In this document: piece after piece, positions 1 to 8,281 of the stretch
Layout: each line of letters opens with the position of its first letter
Numbering within the stretch: position 1 is the first letter of the stretch
Assembly: GCF_003355155.1 (NCBI RefSeq)
Contig: NZ_CP031320.1
Coordinates: 3,463,367 to 3,527,366, forward strand
DNA length: 64,000 nucleotides
DNA from: Streptomyces armeniacus
Lineage (GTDB): Bacteria > Actinomycetota > Actinomycetes > Streptomycetales > Streptomycetaceae
Direction: 5' to 3'
Translations under genes and position numbers: made by a program
The notes under the pieces: model-generated
Database searches by the model: none
What the model was told of the DNA's origin: nothing
Seen by the model: the letters and a program-made list of their open reading frames with translations, nothing else

Positions 1-77
1 GGTGCTCCTCGCAGTACAGTGTGATGAACGCTGAAGTCCAGCACACCGTAGTCCATTGCATTAGACGCTGTCATTCA

Positions 78-85
78 CAATATTG
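78..85. promoter_or_regulatory. AT-rich palindrome upstream of XRE-cupin gene
   Basis: A perfect 8-bp palindrome, CAATATTG, sits 16 bp before the GTG start in an AT-rich patch that is unusual for this genome. It could be part of the promoter or an autoregulatory operator. This is a positional inference only. Confidence 0.3.
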
Positions 86-101
86 GACGGTACCGGAGAC
101 A

Positions 102-674
102 GTGACCGACCTCGACCACCTCACGCAGTCCCTCGCCCGCAACCTCAAGCGCTGGCGTCAGGAGCGCGGCTTCACCCTGGACGCGCTGGCGGCGCGGGCC
201 GGAGTCAGCCGCGGCATGCTCATCCAGATCGAGCAGGCACGTACGAACCCGAGCGTCGGCACCGTCGTCAAGGTCGGCGACGCGCTCGGCGTGAGCATCA
301 CCACACTGCTCGACTTCGACCAGGAGCCGCAGGTCCGGCTCGTACCGGCGGAGCAGGCCGTACGGCTGTGGTCCACCGAGGCCGGAAGCCACAGCACCCT
401 CCTCGCCGGGGTGGAGGCGCCCGGCCCGCTGGAGCTGTGGTCGTGGCGGCTGATGCCCGGCGAGGGCAGCACCTCCGACCCGCACCCGCAGGGCACCACC
501 GAGCTGGTGCACGTCACCGCCGGCGAGCTGACGCTGGTCGCGGACGGCACCGCGTACGCCCTGCCGGCCGGGACGTCAGCGTCGTTCGAGTCGCACCTCC
601 CGCACGGCTACCGCAACGACGGCACCGAGCCGGTCGAGATGACCATGGCGGTCTCGGTGCCGCCGCCCCGCTGA
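102..674 (+). CDS. XRE-family regulator with C-terminal cupin domain
   Basis: A 190-residue DNA-binding regulator of the HTH-cupin type. Residues about 5-60 form an XRE helix-turn-helix (ARAGVSRGMLIQIEQ is the recognition region). Residues about 95-185 form a small cupin barrel with a PHPQGTTELVHV-like motif, the usual effector-binding part. I chose the GTG at 102 because homologues start close to the helix-turn-helix and the upstream DNA is AT-rich and promoter-like; an in-frame GTG/ATG at 21/24 is the alternative. It is followed after 21 bp by a YbaK-like gene, so the two are probably co-transcribed. The ligand and targets are unknown. Confidence 0.85.
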   Translation: MTDLDHLTQSLARNLKRWRQERGFTLDALAARAGVSRGMLIQIEQARTNPSVGTVVKVGDALGVSITTLLDFDQEPQVRLVPAEQAVRLWSTEAGSHSTLLAGVEAPGPLELWSWRLMPGEGSTSDPHPQGTTELVHVTAGELTLVADGTAYALPAGTSASFESHLPHGYRNDGTEPVEMTMAVSVPPPR

Positions 675-695
675 CCCCCTGCTAGCGTGCGCCGC

Positions 696-1250
696 ATGCG
701 TGCCCCGATCGGAGACTTCGACACCGCCGCACCCGCCCCCGACCGCCTGGACGAGCTCTGCCCGCCCGTCGCCGAGGCCGTACGGTCCTGGGCGGGCGCC
801 GTGCCAGCGGAGCAGCTGCTGTACGTCGACACCGACCCGGACAAGGCCGACACCGCCGTGTTCGTCGAGACCTACGGCGCCGACCTCCTCGACACCTCGG
901 CCAACTGCGTCGTGGTCGCCGCGAAGCGGGCGGGGGAGCGCACCCTCGCCGCCTGCCTCGTGCCGGCCACGGCACGGGTCGACGTCAACGGCGCGGTCCG
1001 CCGCCGGCTGGACGCCCGCAAGGCGTCGTTCGCGCCGCAGGACACCGCCGTCGGCGAGACCGGCATGGAGTACGGCGGCATCACCCCGATCGGGGTGCCG
1101 GACGGCTGGCCGGTGCTGCTGGACGCGCGGGTGACCGCGCTGCCCTGGGTGCTGATCGGCAGCGGGCGCCGCCGCGGCAAGCTCATCGTGCCGGGCAAGG
1201 CGCTCGCGGAACTGCCGGGCGCGGTGGTGCTGGAGGGGCTCGGCGGCTGA
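696..1250 (+). CDS. YbaK/EbsC-family aminoacyl-tRNA deacylase
   Basis: A 184-residue protein of the YbaK/ProX editing family, which hydrolyses mischarged aminoacyl-tRNA (typically Cys- or Ala-tRNAPro) in the cytoplasm. Family features visible are the VFVETYGADLLDTSANCVVVAAKR stretch (residues about 50-75), the conserved lysine and arginine of the editing pocket, and the C-terminal GSGRRRGKLIVPG motif. ATG at 696 is chosen over GTG at 687, only 9 bp upstream. It follows the XRE-cupin regulator closely, suggesting a two-gene operon. Substrate specificity cannot be read from sequence alone. Confidence 0.85.
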   Translation: MRAPIGDFDTAAPAPDRLDELCPPVAEAVRSWAGAVPAEQLLYVDTDPDKADTAVFVETYGADLLDTSANCVVVAAKRAGERTLAACLVPATARVDVNGAVRRRLDARKASFAPQDTAVGETGMEYGGITPIGVPDGWPVLLDARVTALPWVLIGSGRRRGKLIVPGKALAELPGAVVLEGLGG

Positions 1251-1299
1251 CCGTACGGCGGTCACGGCGGCCGTGCGGACCGGCGAGGGTCAGCCGCCG
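1241..1299. terminator. Inverted repeat spanning two convergent stop codons
   Basis: Positions 1241-1252 and 1288-1299 are exact 12-bp reverse complements separated by 35 bp. Each arm holds the stop codon of one of the two convergent genes (YbaK-like and the acetyltransferase). It could fold as a bidirectional terminator in either transcript. There is no T-run, as is common in Streptomyces. Confidence 0.5.
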
Positions 1300-1787
1300 G
1301 CGGGCGGGTTCCGCCGGGACAGGTCCAGGGACAGCGCGACCGAGTGCTCGGCGAAGCCGAGGCCGCGGTAGAGCTTCTCGGCGTCCGGCGTTGCGTGCAG
1401 ATCGACCCGGGTGACCCCGCGCTCCGCGAACCAGGCGAGCAGCGCCTCCGTGGTGGCGCGCGCGTAACCGCGGCCGCGGTACCGCTCGTCCGTGCACACG
1501 TTGAAGATGAACCCGAACCGGCCCCGCGGGTGGCCCGGCGCCGGCAGCCGCTCCTCCACGCGGCCCACCGCGCACGCCGCCAGGTGTGGCTCGCCCGGCT
1601 CGTCGCCGTCCACCACGAAGCAGCCCAGCTCCACCCGCGGGCCGGAGAGCTGCCGCCGGGCCGCCTCCTCGGCGTCGCCCTCCCAGCGGCCCGGCTCGTC
1701 GCGGCCGTGCATCGCGGCGAACATCAGGCGCCGCAGCCGCACGATCTCGGGGGCGTCGTAGGGGCGCGCGGCTCGTGTCTGTGCCAT
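1290..1787 (-). CDS. GNAT-family N-acetyltransferase
   Basis: A 165-residue single-domain GNAT acetyltransferase. The acetyl-CoA binding motif A is clear as RGRGYARATTEALLAWF (residues about 111-127), preceded by FIFNVCTDERYRG on beta 4. The C-terminal DLHATPDAEKLYRGLGF is the usual last motif. The ATG at 1787 follows the CoA-binding protein stop by 9 bp, so it is probably the second gene of that transcript. The acyl acceptor is unknown. Confidence 0.88.
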   Translation of the reverse strand: MAQTRAARPYDAPEIVRLRRLMFAAMHGRDEPGRWEGDAEEAARRQLSGPRVELGCFVVDGDEPGEPHLAACAVGRVEERLPAPGHPRGRFGFIFNVCTDERYRGRGYARATTEALLAWFAERGVTRVDLHATPDAEKLYRGLGFAEHSVALSLDLSRRNPPAGG

Positions 1788-1796
1788 GGCGGGACG

Positions 1797-2213
1797 CTAG
1801 CCCACCGAGCCCAGACGGGGAATCTCGATTGCCGGACAGCGGTCCATCACCATGTCCAGACCGGCCGCGCGGGTCCGCTCGTACGCGTCCTCGTCGATCA
1901 CGTCCAGCTGGAACCACACCGCCTTCGCGCCCACGCGTACCGCCTCGTCGGCGACGGGGCCCGCGAGTGCGGAGTTGACGAAGACGTCGACCACGTCGAC
2001 GGGGAACGGGATGTCGGACAGCGTCGCGTACCCCGGCTCCCCGAACACCGTCTCGGCCTTCGGATGCACCGGCACGACGCGCTTGCCGAACCGGCGCAGG
2101 ACGTCGGCGACGCCGTACGCCGCCCGCCGCTCGTTGTTCGACAGGCCGACCACCGCCCAGGTGTCGCCGGCCGTGGTGAGGATTCTGCGGATCGTCGCTG
2201 CGTCTGCGTACAT
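1797..2213 (-). CDS. CoA-binding domain protein (YccU family)
   Basis: A 138-residue Rossmann-fold CoA-binding protein like E. coli YccU. Typical motifs are WAVVGLSNNERRAAYGVADVLRR (residues about 18-40), VVPVHPKAETVFGEPGY, and VDVVDVFVNSALAGPVADEAV. Such proteins resemble the succinyl-CoA synthetase alpha subunit nucleotide/CoA fold but have no established reaction. It is the first gene before the acetyltransferase at 1290-1787, which may itself use acetyl-CoA. Full length for the family. Confidence 0.88.
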   Translation of the reverse strand: MYADAATIRRILTTAGDTWAVVGLSNNERRAAYGVADVLRRFGKRVVPVHPKAETVFGEPGYATLSDIPFPVDVVDVFVNSALAGPVADEAVRVGAKAVWFQLDVIDEDAYERTRAAGLDMVMDRCPAIEIPRLGSVG

Positions 2214-2276
2214 GCCCGGACAACCCGCTGACCCGCCTGCGGCATTCCCGTGTTCGTTCGCTGCCGGGCATACCCG

Positions 2277-2300
2277 TCCCCTCGGGCTTCGCCCTGGGGA
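2277..2300. other. Stem-loop and repeat-rich divergent intergenic region
   Basis: Within the 243-bp gap between the divergent CoA-binding and IMPACT genes, 2277-2300 forms an imperfect hairpin (TCCCC and CGGGC arms around TTC). To its right are direct repeats such as TTCGCTCG/CTCGCTCGC and GGCTCACTC (twice, about 2390-2410). No ORF is convincing here. The hairpin lies where promoters would be expected rather than at a gene end. Confidence 0.35.
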
Positions 2301-2456
2301 GGCCGCACGCCGACGCCCTTCGACCTGCGTTCGCTCGTTCCTCGCTCGCTTGATCTCATCACTTTCGACACCGGCGCGCCCTTTGGCTCACTCACCGGGC
2401 CGGGCTCACTCGCTGGGTCGCACGGTGCCGCCCGTACGCCACCGTAGGGTGACGGC

Positions 2457-3101
2457 ATGCAGGACCAGTACGTGACCGTGGCCAGCGAGGGTGTGCACGA
2501 GACGGAGGTCAGCCGCTCCCGTTTCCGCTGCGCCCTGGCGCCCGCGGCCGACGAGGAGGAGGCGCGGGCCTTCCTCGCCCGGGTGCGCGCGGAGCATCCG
2601 ACGGCGAGCCACCACTGCTGGGCGTACGTGCTCGGCGCGGACGGCGCCGTCCAGCGCGCGAGCGACGACGGGGAGCCGGGCGGCACCGCCGGCGCGCCGA
2701 TGCTGCAGATGCTGGTCCGGCGCGAGACGCGGTACGTGGTGGCGGTCGTGTCCCGCTGGTTCGGCGGCACGAAGCTCGGCGCGGGCGGGCTCATCCGCGC
2801 GTACGGCGGCGCCGTCGGCTTGGCGCTGGACGCCGTCGGCACCGTCACGCGGCGCCGCTTCCGGCTCGCGACGGTCACCGTCGGGCACGACCGCGCCGGC
2901 CGGCTCGAGAACGACCTGCGCGCCACGGGCCGCGCCGTACGCGACGTCAGCTACGGCGCCGAGGTCACCCTGTCCGTCGGGCTGCCCGAAGCGGACCTGG
3001 ACGCGTTCCGCGGCTGGCTCGCCGACGCCACCGCCGGGACGGCGCGCCTCGAACTCGGCGGCGAGGCCTACGGGTCGGACGGGACGGCCGCCGCGCCCTG
3101 A
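2457..3101 (+). CDS. IMPACT/YigZ-family protein (UPF0029)
   Basis: A 214-residue member of the YigZ/IMPACT family. The diagnostic region is seen as SDDGEPGGTAGAPMLQ (about 68-83) followed by VSRWFGGTKLGAGGLIRAYG (about 99-118). The N-terminal half matches the Impact N domain and the C-terminal ferredoxin-like half the DUF1949 domain. Its biochemical role in bacteria is not settled; eukaryotic IMPACT modulates translation control. ATG 2457 is supported by the conserved start of the domain. The sbcD gene follows after 144 bp. Confidence 0.9.
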   Translation: MQDQYVTVASEGVHETEVSRSRFRCALAPAADEEEARAFLARVRAEHPTASHHCWAYVLGADGAVQRASDDGEPGGTAGAPMLQMLVRRETRYVVAVVSRWFGGTKLGAGGLIRAYGGAVGLALDAVGTVTRRRFRLATVTVGHDRAGRLENDLRATGRAVRDVSYGAEVTLSVGLPEADLDAFRGWLADATAGTARLELGGEAYGSDGTAAAP

Positions 3102-3245
3102 GCCGTGCCGAGGCGCGCGTGCCGTCCTGAGCCGGCCGCGGCCTCCCGCGCGGGGCGTGCCGCGGGGGCGTGCGGAGGCGTACGGCGCATCGCGGGACGC
3201 GGGCGGCGCACGCGCTGTCAGTGCCTGCCCGTAAGGTCGTTGACC

Positions 3246-4412
3246 ATGCGTCTGCTGCACACTTCCGACTGGCACCTGGGCCGCAGCTTTCACCGCGTCA
3301 GCCTGCTCGACGCCCAGCGTGCCTTCCTCGAGCACCTCGTCGACACGGCCGAACGGCACCGGGTCGACGCCGTGCTCGTCGCGGGCGACATCTACGACCG
3401 GGCCGTTCCGTCGCTCGCCGCCGTCGAGTTGTTCGACGGCGTGCTGCACCGCCTCGCCGACATCGGCGTGCCCGCCGTCATGACCTCCGGCAACCACGAC
3501 TCGGCGCGGCGGCTCGGCGTCGCCGCCGGACTCATCGGGAAAGCGGGCATCCACCTCCGTACGGACCCCGCGGACTGCGGCACACCCGTCGTGCTCGCGG
3601 ACGCGCACGGCGACGTCGCCTGCTACGGCCTGCCGTATCTCGAACCCTCCCTGGTACGCGGCGTGCTGGGCGCCGCCGGGCGCGGCCACACCGCCGTCCT
3701 GGAGGCGGCCATGGACCGCGTGCGCGCCGACCTCGCCGCCCGCCGGGACGGCACCCGCTCCGTCGTCCTCGCGCACGCCTTCGTCACCGGAGGTGAAGTG
3801 TCCGACAGCGAACGGGACATCACGGTCGGCGGCGTCGCCTCCGTGCCCGCCGGGGTCTTCGACGGCGTCGACTACGCCGCGCTGGGCCACCTGCACGGCT
3901 GCCAGACCGTCAACGAACGCGTGCGGTACTCGGGTTCGCCGCTCGCGTACTCCTTCTCCGAGACCGGCCACCGCAAGTCGATGTGGCTCGTCGACCTCGA
4001 CGAGCGGGGAGCGGTGCAGGCCGAGCGGCTGTTCTGCCCGGTGCCGCGCCCGCTCGCGCGCGTCCGCGGGACGCTCGACGCGCTGCTGGAGAAACCCGAG
4101 TACGAGCGGCACGAGGACGCCTGGGTCGAGGCCACCCTCACCGACCCGGTCCGCCCCGCCGACCCGATGGCGCGGCTGGCGGACCGCTTCCCGCACATCC
4201 TCAGCCTCGCCTTCGACCCCGAAGGGACCGACGCGGCGCCGGGGTCCAGCTACGCGGACCGGCTGCGCGGCCGCAGCGACCAGCAGGTCGCCGAGGACTT
4301 CGTGGGCCACGTACGGCACGGGCGGGACGTGGACGCGCGGGAGAGGCGGCTGCTGAGCGACGCCCTCGACGCCGCACGGCTGGAGCGCGCCGAGGACGGG
4401 GTGAGCCGATGA
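3246..4412 (+). CDS. sbcD: Nuclease SbcCD, subunit D (Mre11-like)
   Basis: 388 residues. This is the phosphodiesterase/nuclease subunit of the SbcCD complex that opens DNA hairpins and processes double-strand ends. The metallophosphoesterase motifs run in order: DWHLG (about residues 8-12), AGDIYDRA, SGNHDSARR, VLAHAFVTGGE and ALGHLHGCQ, giving the two-metal site. I place the start at ATG 3246 (MRLLHTSDWHLG), the invariant family N-terminus; a longer reading frame exists upstream but lacks homology. The stop codon overlaps the sbcC start in an ATGA junction, so translation is probably coupled. Confidence 0.97.
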   Translation: MRLLHTSDWHLGRSFHRVSLLDAQRAFLEHLVDTAERHRVDAVLVAGDIYDRAVPSLAAVELFDGVLHRLADIGVPAVMTSGNHDSARRLGVAAGLIGKAGIHLRTDPADCGTPVVLADAHGDVACYGLPYLEPSLVRGVLGAAGRGHTAVLEAAMDRVRADLAARRDGTRSVVLAHAFVTGGEVSDSERDITVGGVASVPAGVFDGVDYAALGHLHGCQTVNERVRYSGSPLAYSFSETGHRKSMWLVDLDERGAVQAERLFCPVPRPLARVRGTLDALLEKPEYERHEDAWVEATLTDPVRPADPMARLADRFPHILSLAFDPEGTDAAPGSSYADRLRGRSDQQVAEDFVGHVRHGRDVDARERRLLSDALDAARLERAEDGVSR

Positions 4413-7400
4413 GGCCGCACCGGCTGACGCTGACCGCCTTCGGGCCGTTCGCCGGCACCCAGCGCGTCGACTTCGACGAGCTGTGCGCCGCGGGCCTGTT
4501 CCTGCTGCACGGCGCGACCGGCGCGGGGAAGACGTCGCTGCTGGACGCCGTCTGCTTCGCGCTGTACGGCGGCGTGCCCGGCACCCGCCAGCAGCCCGGC
4601 GGCACCCTGCGCAGCGACCACGCCGACCCGCACACCCCGACCCAGGTCGTGCTGGACCTCACCGTCGGCGGGCGGCGGCTGGAGATCACCCGCCGCCCCG
4701 AGCAGCCGCGACCGAAGAAGACCGGCACCGGGGTCACCCGCGAGCGCGCGCACTCCGAGTTGCGCGAATACGACCCGGACAGCGGCGACTGGCGGGCGCT
4801 GAGCCGCTCGCACCAGGAGATCGGAGAGGAGATCGGGCAGCTGCTCGGCATGAGCCGGGACCAGTTCTGCCAGGTCGCGCTGCTCCCGCAGGGCGACTTC
4901 GCGCGCTTCCTGCGCGCCGGCGCCGAGGACCGCGCCAAGCTGCTCGGGCGGCTCTTCGACACCGGCCGGTTCGCCGCCGTGGAGGAGCAGCTGGCCCGGA
5001 TGCGCCGGTCCGCGCAGGACGAGGTGCGCGAGGCGGACGAGGCGCTGCTGGCACTCGCACACCGGATGAGGCAGGCGGCGGGACCGGGCGCCGAGGCGGA
5101 CGGGCCGGTCGCGATGGACGGGGCCGACGGCCTGGACGTGTTCGGCCCGGGGCCCTCCGGCCCGTCCGCTCCCGCCGGCGCGCGGCGCCGCCGTACGGCC
5201 GCCGGTGGGGTGCCGGACCAGCGCACCGGCGGACCCGGCGGCGCGGCGGACGGGGGCGCGGACACCCGTACGGGCGGCGCCGAGACCCGTACAGGCGCGG
5301 GTGACCCGGCGCTCGCCGGCACCGTGCTGGCCTGGGCCGCCGTGGCCCGCTCCGGCGCGCGCGAGCGGCGGGACGCGGCGGCGGTCGCCGCCCGTACGGC
5401 CGAGGAGGCGCACGCCGCGGCCGTACGGCGGCTGGACGACGTCCGCGAACTGGCGCGCCGCCAGCAGCGGTTCGCCGACGCCCGGCAGCGCCGGGAGCGG
5501 CTGTCCGCCGCCGCCGGGGAGCGGCGGCACGACGCCGAACGGCTGGCGCGCGCCCGCGCTGCCGCCGCCGTCGCCCCCACCGTCGCGCTGCGCTCCCGCG
5601 CGGCCGCCGAGCACGCCGCCGCGGCGGACGCCGAGACGCGCGGGCGGGCGCGGCTGCCCGACGAGTACGGCGGCGCCGACGACGTCCGGCTCGTCGAGCT
5701 GGAGCGGGACACCCGGCAGCGGCTCGGCGCGCTCGCCTCCGCCCGCCGCGCCGAGCAGCGCGCCCACGCCATCGACGCCGAAATCACCACGCTGGAACGG
5801 GAGTCCCGCGCCGACGAGGACGTCCTGCGCGACGCGGGGGAGTGGCTGTCCGGCTGGGAACCGCGCCGCCAGGAGCACCAGTCGCGCGTCGAGCGGGCGC
5901 AGAGCGCCGCCACCCGCGCCGAGCACCTCGCCGGGCAGCTCGACCCCGCCCGCCGCAGACTGGCCGCCGCCCGCCGCCGCGACCAGCTGGAAGCCGAGCT
6001 GCGCACCGCCGGCGACGAGCTGCTGGCCGCCCGCGAACGGGCCGCCACCGCGGGCGAGCACTGGCTCGACCTCAAGGAGCGCCGGCTGCGCGGCATCGCC
6101 GCCGAGCTCGCCGCCGCACTCGCACCGGGTACTCCCTGCGCCGTCTGCGGCAGCACCGAACACCCCGACCCCGCACAGCCGGGCGCCGGCCACGTCGACC
6201 GGCGCGCGGAGGACGCGGCACTCGAAGCCCACCGCAGCGCGGAGGCCGTACGGGAGGAAGCGGACCACCGGCTGCGTGCCCTCGAAGAGCAGCTCGCCGC
6301 CGCCCGCACCGAAGCCGGAGGCGACCCCGTCGCCGAACTCGCGGCCGCCGCCGGCGAGCTGGAGGCGGAGCACGCCGCCGCGCACGCCGAGGCCGCCGGC
6401 GCGCACGCGGCACGGGAGGCCCTGGAGCGGGCCGAGGCCGAGCACGCGCGCCGTACGGGCGAGCGGCACGACGCGGAACGCCGTACGGCCGCCCGCACCT
6501 CGCACCGCGAGGCGCTCCTGCGCGAGCAGGCCGCGCTCGCCGAAGAGGTGCGGCAGGCCCGCGGGGACGCCGCCGACGTCGCCGAACGGGCCGCCGCCCT
6601 CGAGGACTTGGCGGCCCGGCTCGCCGCCGCTGCGGAGGCTGCCCGTACGGCGCGGGCCGCGGATCTGCGCCGCGGCGAGGCGGAGACGCAGGCCGCGGAC
6701 GCCGCCCGGCGCGCCGGATTCGGCTCCCCCGAGGCGGCGGCCGAGGCCATGCTGGACGAGGCGCGGCAGACGGCGCTGCAGGAGCGGCTGGAGCGCCGGC
6801 AGGCCGAGGAGGCCGCGGTGGCCGCCGAGCTCGCGGACGAGCGGCTGGCCGCGGCGGCCGGAGAGGAGCCCGCCGACCCGGAGGCGGCGGAGGCAGCTGC
6901 CGCCGCCGCGGCGGCGCGGCTGCGGGACGCGCACGCGGCGGAGCACGCCGCGCGCACCCGCTGCGACGAGCTCGACGCGCTCGGTGCCCGCGCCGCGGCC
7001 GATGTCCGCCGTATCGCGCCGCTCCGCGCCGCGTACCAGCGGGTGGCCGGCCTGTCGCACCTCGCCGCGGGCACCGCCGCGGAGAACGAGCTGAAGATGC
7101 GCCTGGAGACGTACGTGCTCGCCGCCCGCCTGGAGCAGGTCGCGGCCGCCGCCAGTGCTCGCCTCGCCCACATGTCCGCCGGCCGGTACACCCTGGTGCA
7201 CTCCGCGGAGCGCGCGACGGGCCGCGGCCGGTCCGGACTGGGCCTGCACGTCATCGACTCGTGGACGGGCGTCGAGCGGGACACCGCCACGCTGTCCGGC
7301 GGCGAGACGTTCTTCGCGTCGCTCGCCCTCGCGCTGGGTCTCGCCGACGTGGTCACTGACGAGGCGGGCGGCACGCCGCTGGACACGCTGTTCATCGACG

Positions 7401-7597
7401 AGGGCTTCGGCAGCCTGGACGAGGAGACGCTGGACGAGGTCCTCGACGTGCTCGACTCGCTGCGCGAGCGCGACCGCAGCGTCGGCATCGTCAGCCACGT
7501 CCCCGACCTGCGCCGCCGCATCCCCGCCCAGCTGGAGGTGGTGAAGACCCGCGGCGGCTCGTCCGTACGCCGCCGCACGGCGCCGCTCGGCGGCTGA
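4409..7597 (+). CDS. sbcC: Nuclease SbcCD, subunit C (Rad50-like SMC ATPase)
   Basis: 1062 residues, an SMC-type ATPase partner of SbcD. The Walker A is LLHGATGAGKTSLLDAV with K41. Long Ala/Glu/Arg-rich coiled coils follow, with a zinc hook CAVC at C577/C580 at the middle. The C-terminal lobe has the ABC signature TLSGGETFFASLALALGLAD and Walker B LDTLFIDEGFGSLDEETL. The first coiled-coil arm carries an unusual Gly/Ala/Pro-rich insertion near residues 220-305 that contains a GGADTRTGGAETRTG repeat. It overlaps sbcD by 4 bp. Confidence 0.96.
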   Translation: MRPHRLTLTAFGPFAGTQRVDFDELCAAGLFLLHGATGAGKTSLLDAVCFALYGGVPGTRQQPGGTLRSDHADPHTPTQVVLDLTVGGRRLEITRRPEQPRPKKTGTGVTRERAHSELREYDPDSGDWRALSRSHQEIGEEIGQLLGMSRDQFCQVALLPQGDFARFLRAGAEDRAKLLGRLFDTGRFAAVEEQLARMRRSAQDEVREADEALLALAHRMRQAAGPGAEADGPVAMDGADGLDVFGPGPSGPSAPAGARRRRTAAGGVPDQRTGGPGGAADGGADTRTGGAETRTGAGDPALAGTVLAWAAVARSGARERRDAAAVAARTAEEAHAAAVRRLDDVRELARRQQRFADARQRRERLSAAAGERRHDAERLARARAAAAVAPTVALRSRAAAEHAAAADAETRGRARLPDEYGGADDVRLVELERDTRQRLGALASARRAEQRAHAIDAEITTLERESRADEDVLRDAGEWLSGWEPRRQEHQSRVERAQSAATRAEHLAGQLDPARRRLAAARRRDQLEAELRTAGDELLAARERAATAGEHWLDLKERRLRGIAAELAAALAPGTPCAVCGSTEHPDPAQPGAGHVDRRAEDAALEAHRSAEAVREEADHRLRALEEQLAAARTEAGGDPVAELAAAAGELEAEHAAAHAEAAGAHAAREALERAEAEHARRTGERHDAERRTAARTSHREALLREQAALAEEVRQARGDAADVAERAAALEDLAARLAAAAEAARTARAADLRRGEAETQAADAARRAGFGSPEAAAEAMLDEARQTALQERLERRQAEEAAVAAELADERLAAAAGEEPADPEAAEAAAAAAAARLRDAHAAEHAARTRCDELDALGARAAADVRRIAPLRAAYQRVAGLSHLAAGTAAENELKMRLETYVLAARLEQVAAAASARLAHMSAGRYTLVHSAERATGRGRSGLGLHVIDSWTGVERDTATLSGGETFFASLALALGLADVVTDEAGGTPLDTLFIDEGFGSLDEETLDEVLDVLDSLRERDRSVGIVSHVPDLRRRIPAQLEVVKTRGGSSVRRRTAPLGG

Positions 7598-7689
7598 ACG
7601 CCGCCCCCCGGCCAGGGCGCGGCCGTCACGGCGCCGGCGCCGGCTCCCGGTGAGCCCCGCCGACCGCCTCAACGGCCGGGCGGCGCCGT

Positions 7690-8136
7690 TCAGGAGGCGA
7701 GCGGGCGGCGGGGGAGCGGCGAGGAGTACACCACGCTGGTGGTGACCGGGCCGAGCGACCCGATCCGGCCGGAGACCTCCTCCAGGTGCCGCATCGAACG
7801 CGCCGAGACCTTCATGACGAAGCAGTCGTCGCCCGTGATGTGGTGCGCCTCGAGTATCTCCGGCGTCGAGTCCAGCAGGTCGTGGAGCGGCTTGTGGTCG
7901 CCGTGCGGGTGGCGCAGCCGTACGAACGCGAGCACCGGGCGGCCCAGCCGTTCCGGGTCCACCACGGCGGAGTAGCCGGTGATGGCGCCGGACTCCTCCA
8001 GCCGCCGTACGCGTTCGGTGACCGCGCTCGCGGACATGCCGACGGCGCGCGCCAGTTCGGCGTAGGTGGCGCGGCCCTCCCGCTGGAGGACATCGAGGAT
8101 GCGCCAGTCCACGGCGTCCGGGGAATCATCGGCCAT
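7690..8136 (-). CDS. Lrp/AsnC-family transcriptional regulator
   Basis: 148 residues. An N-terminal winged helix-turn-helix (ILDVLQREGRATYAELARAVGMSASAVTERVRRLEESGAI, residues about 13-52) precedes the RAM/ligand-binding domain (VLAFVRLRHP through FVMKVSARSM). Such proteins bind amino acids and act as octamers. It is convergent with sbcC and lies upstream of the DUF885 gene on the same strand, 145 bp away. No operator is evident. Its target is not clear from context. Confidence 0.92.
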   Translation of the reverse strand: MADDSPDAVDWRILDVLQREGRATYAELARAVGMSASAVTERVRRLEESGAITGYSAVVDPERLGRPVLAFVRLRHPHGDHKPLHDLLDSTPEILEAHHITGDDCFVMKVSARSMRHLEEVSGRIGSLGPVTTSVVYSSPLPRRPLAS

Positions 8137-8281
8137 GTGCGCTGTCTAGCAGTGAAATCCCCGGCACGGCAAGGGATCTGCCGTGGAAGGTCCGCCGTCC
8201 CGCGGCCTTGCCGGATACGCGAGGGACCCCCGTCGAGACCGCGCGCGGGCAGGAGGCGCGGGCCGCGGCCCGCGCCGGTCC

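Noticed and set aside
4201..7672. Two open frames of about 1140 codons antisense to sbcC
   Set aside because: They are shadows of the GC-biased codon pattern of sbcC, and their translations are Ser/Arg/Ala-rich with no domain.
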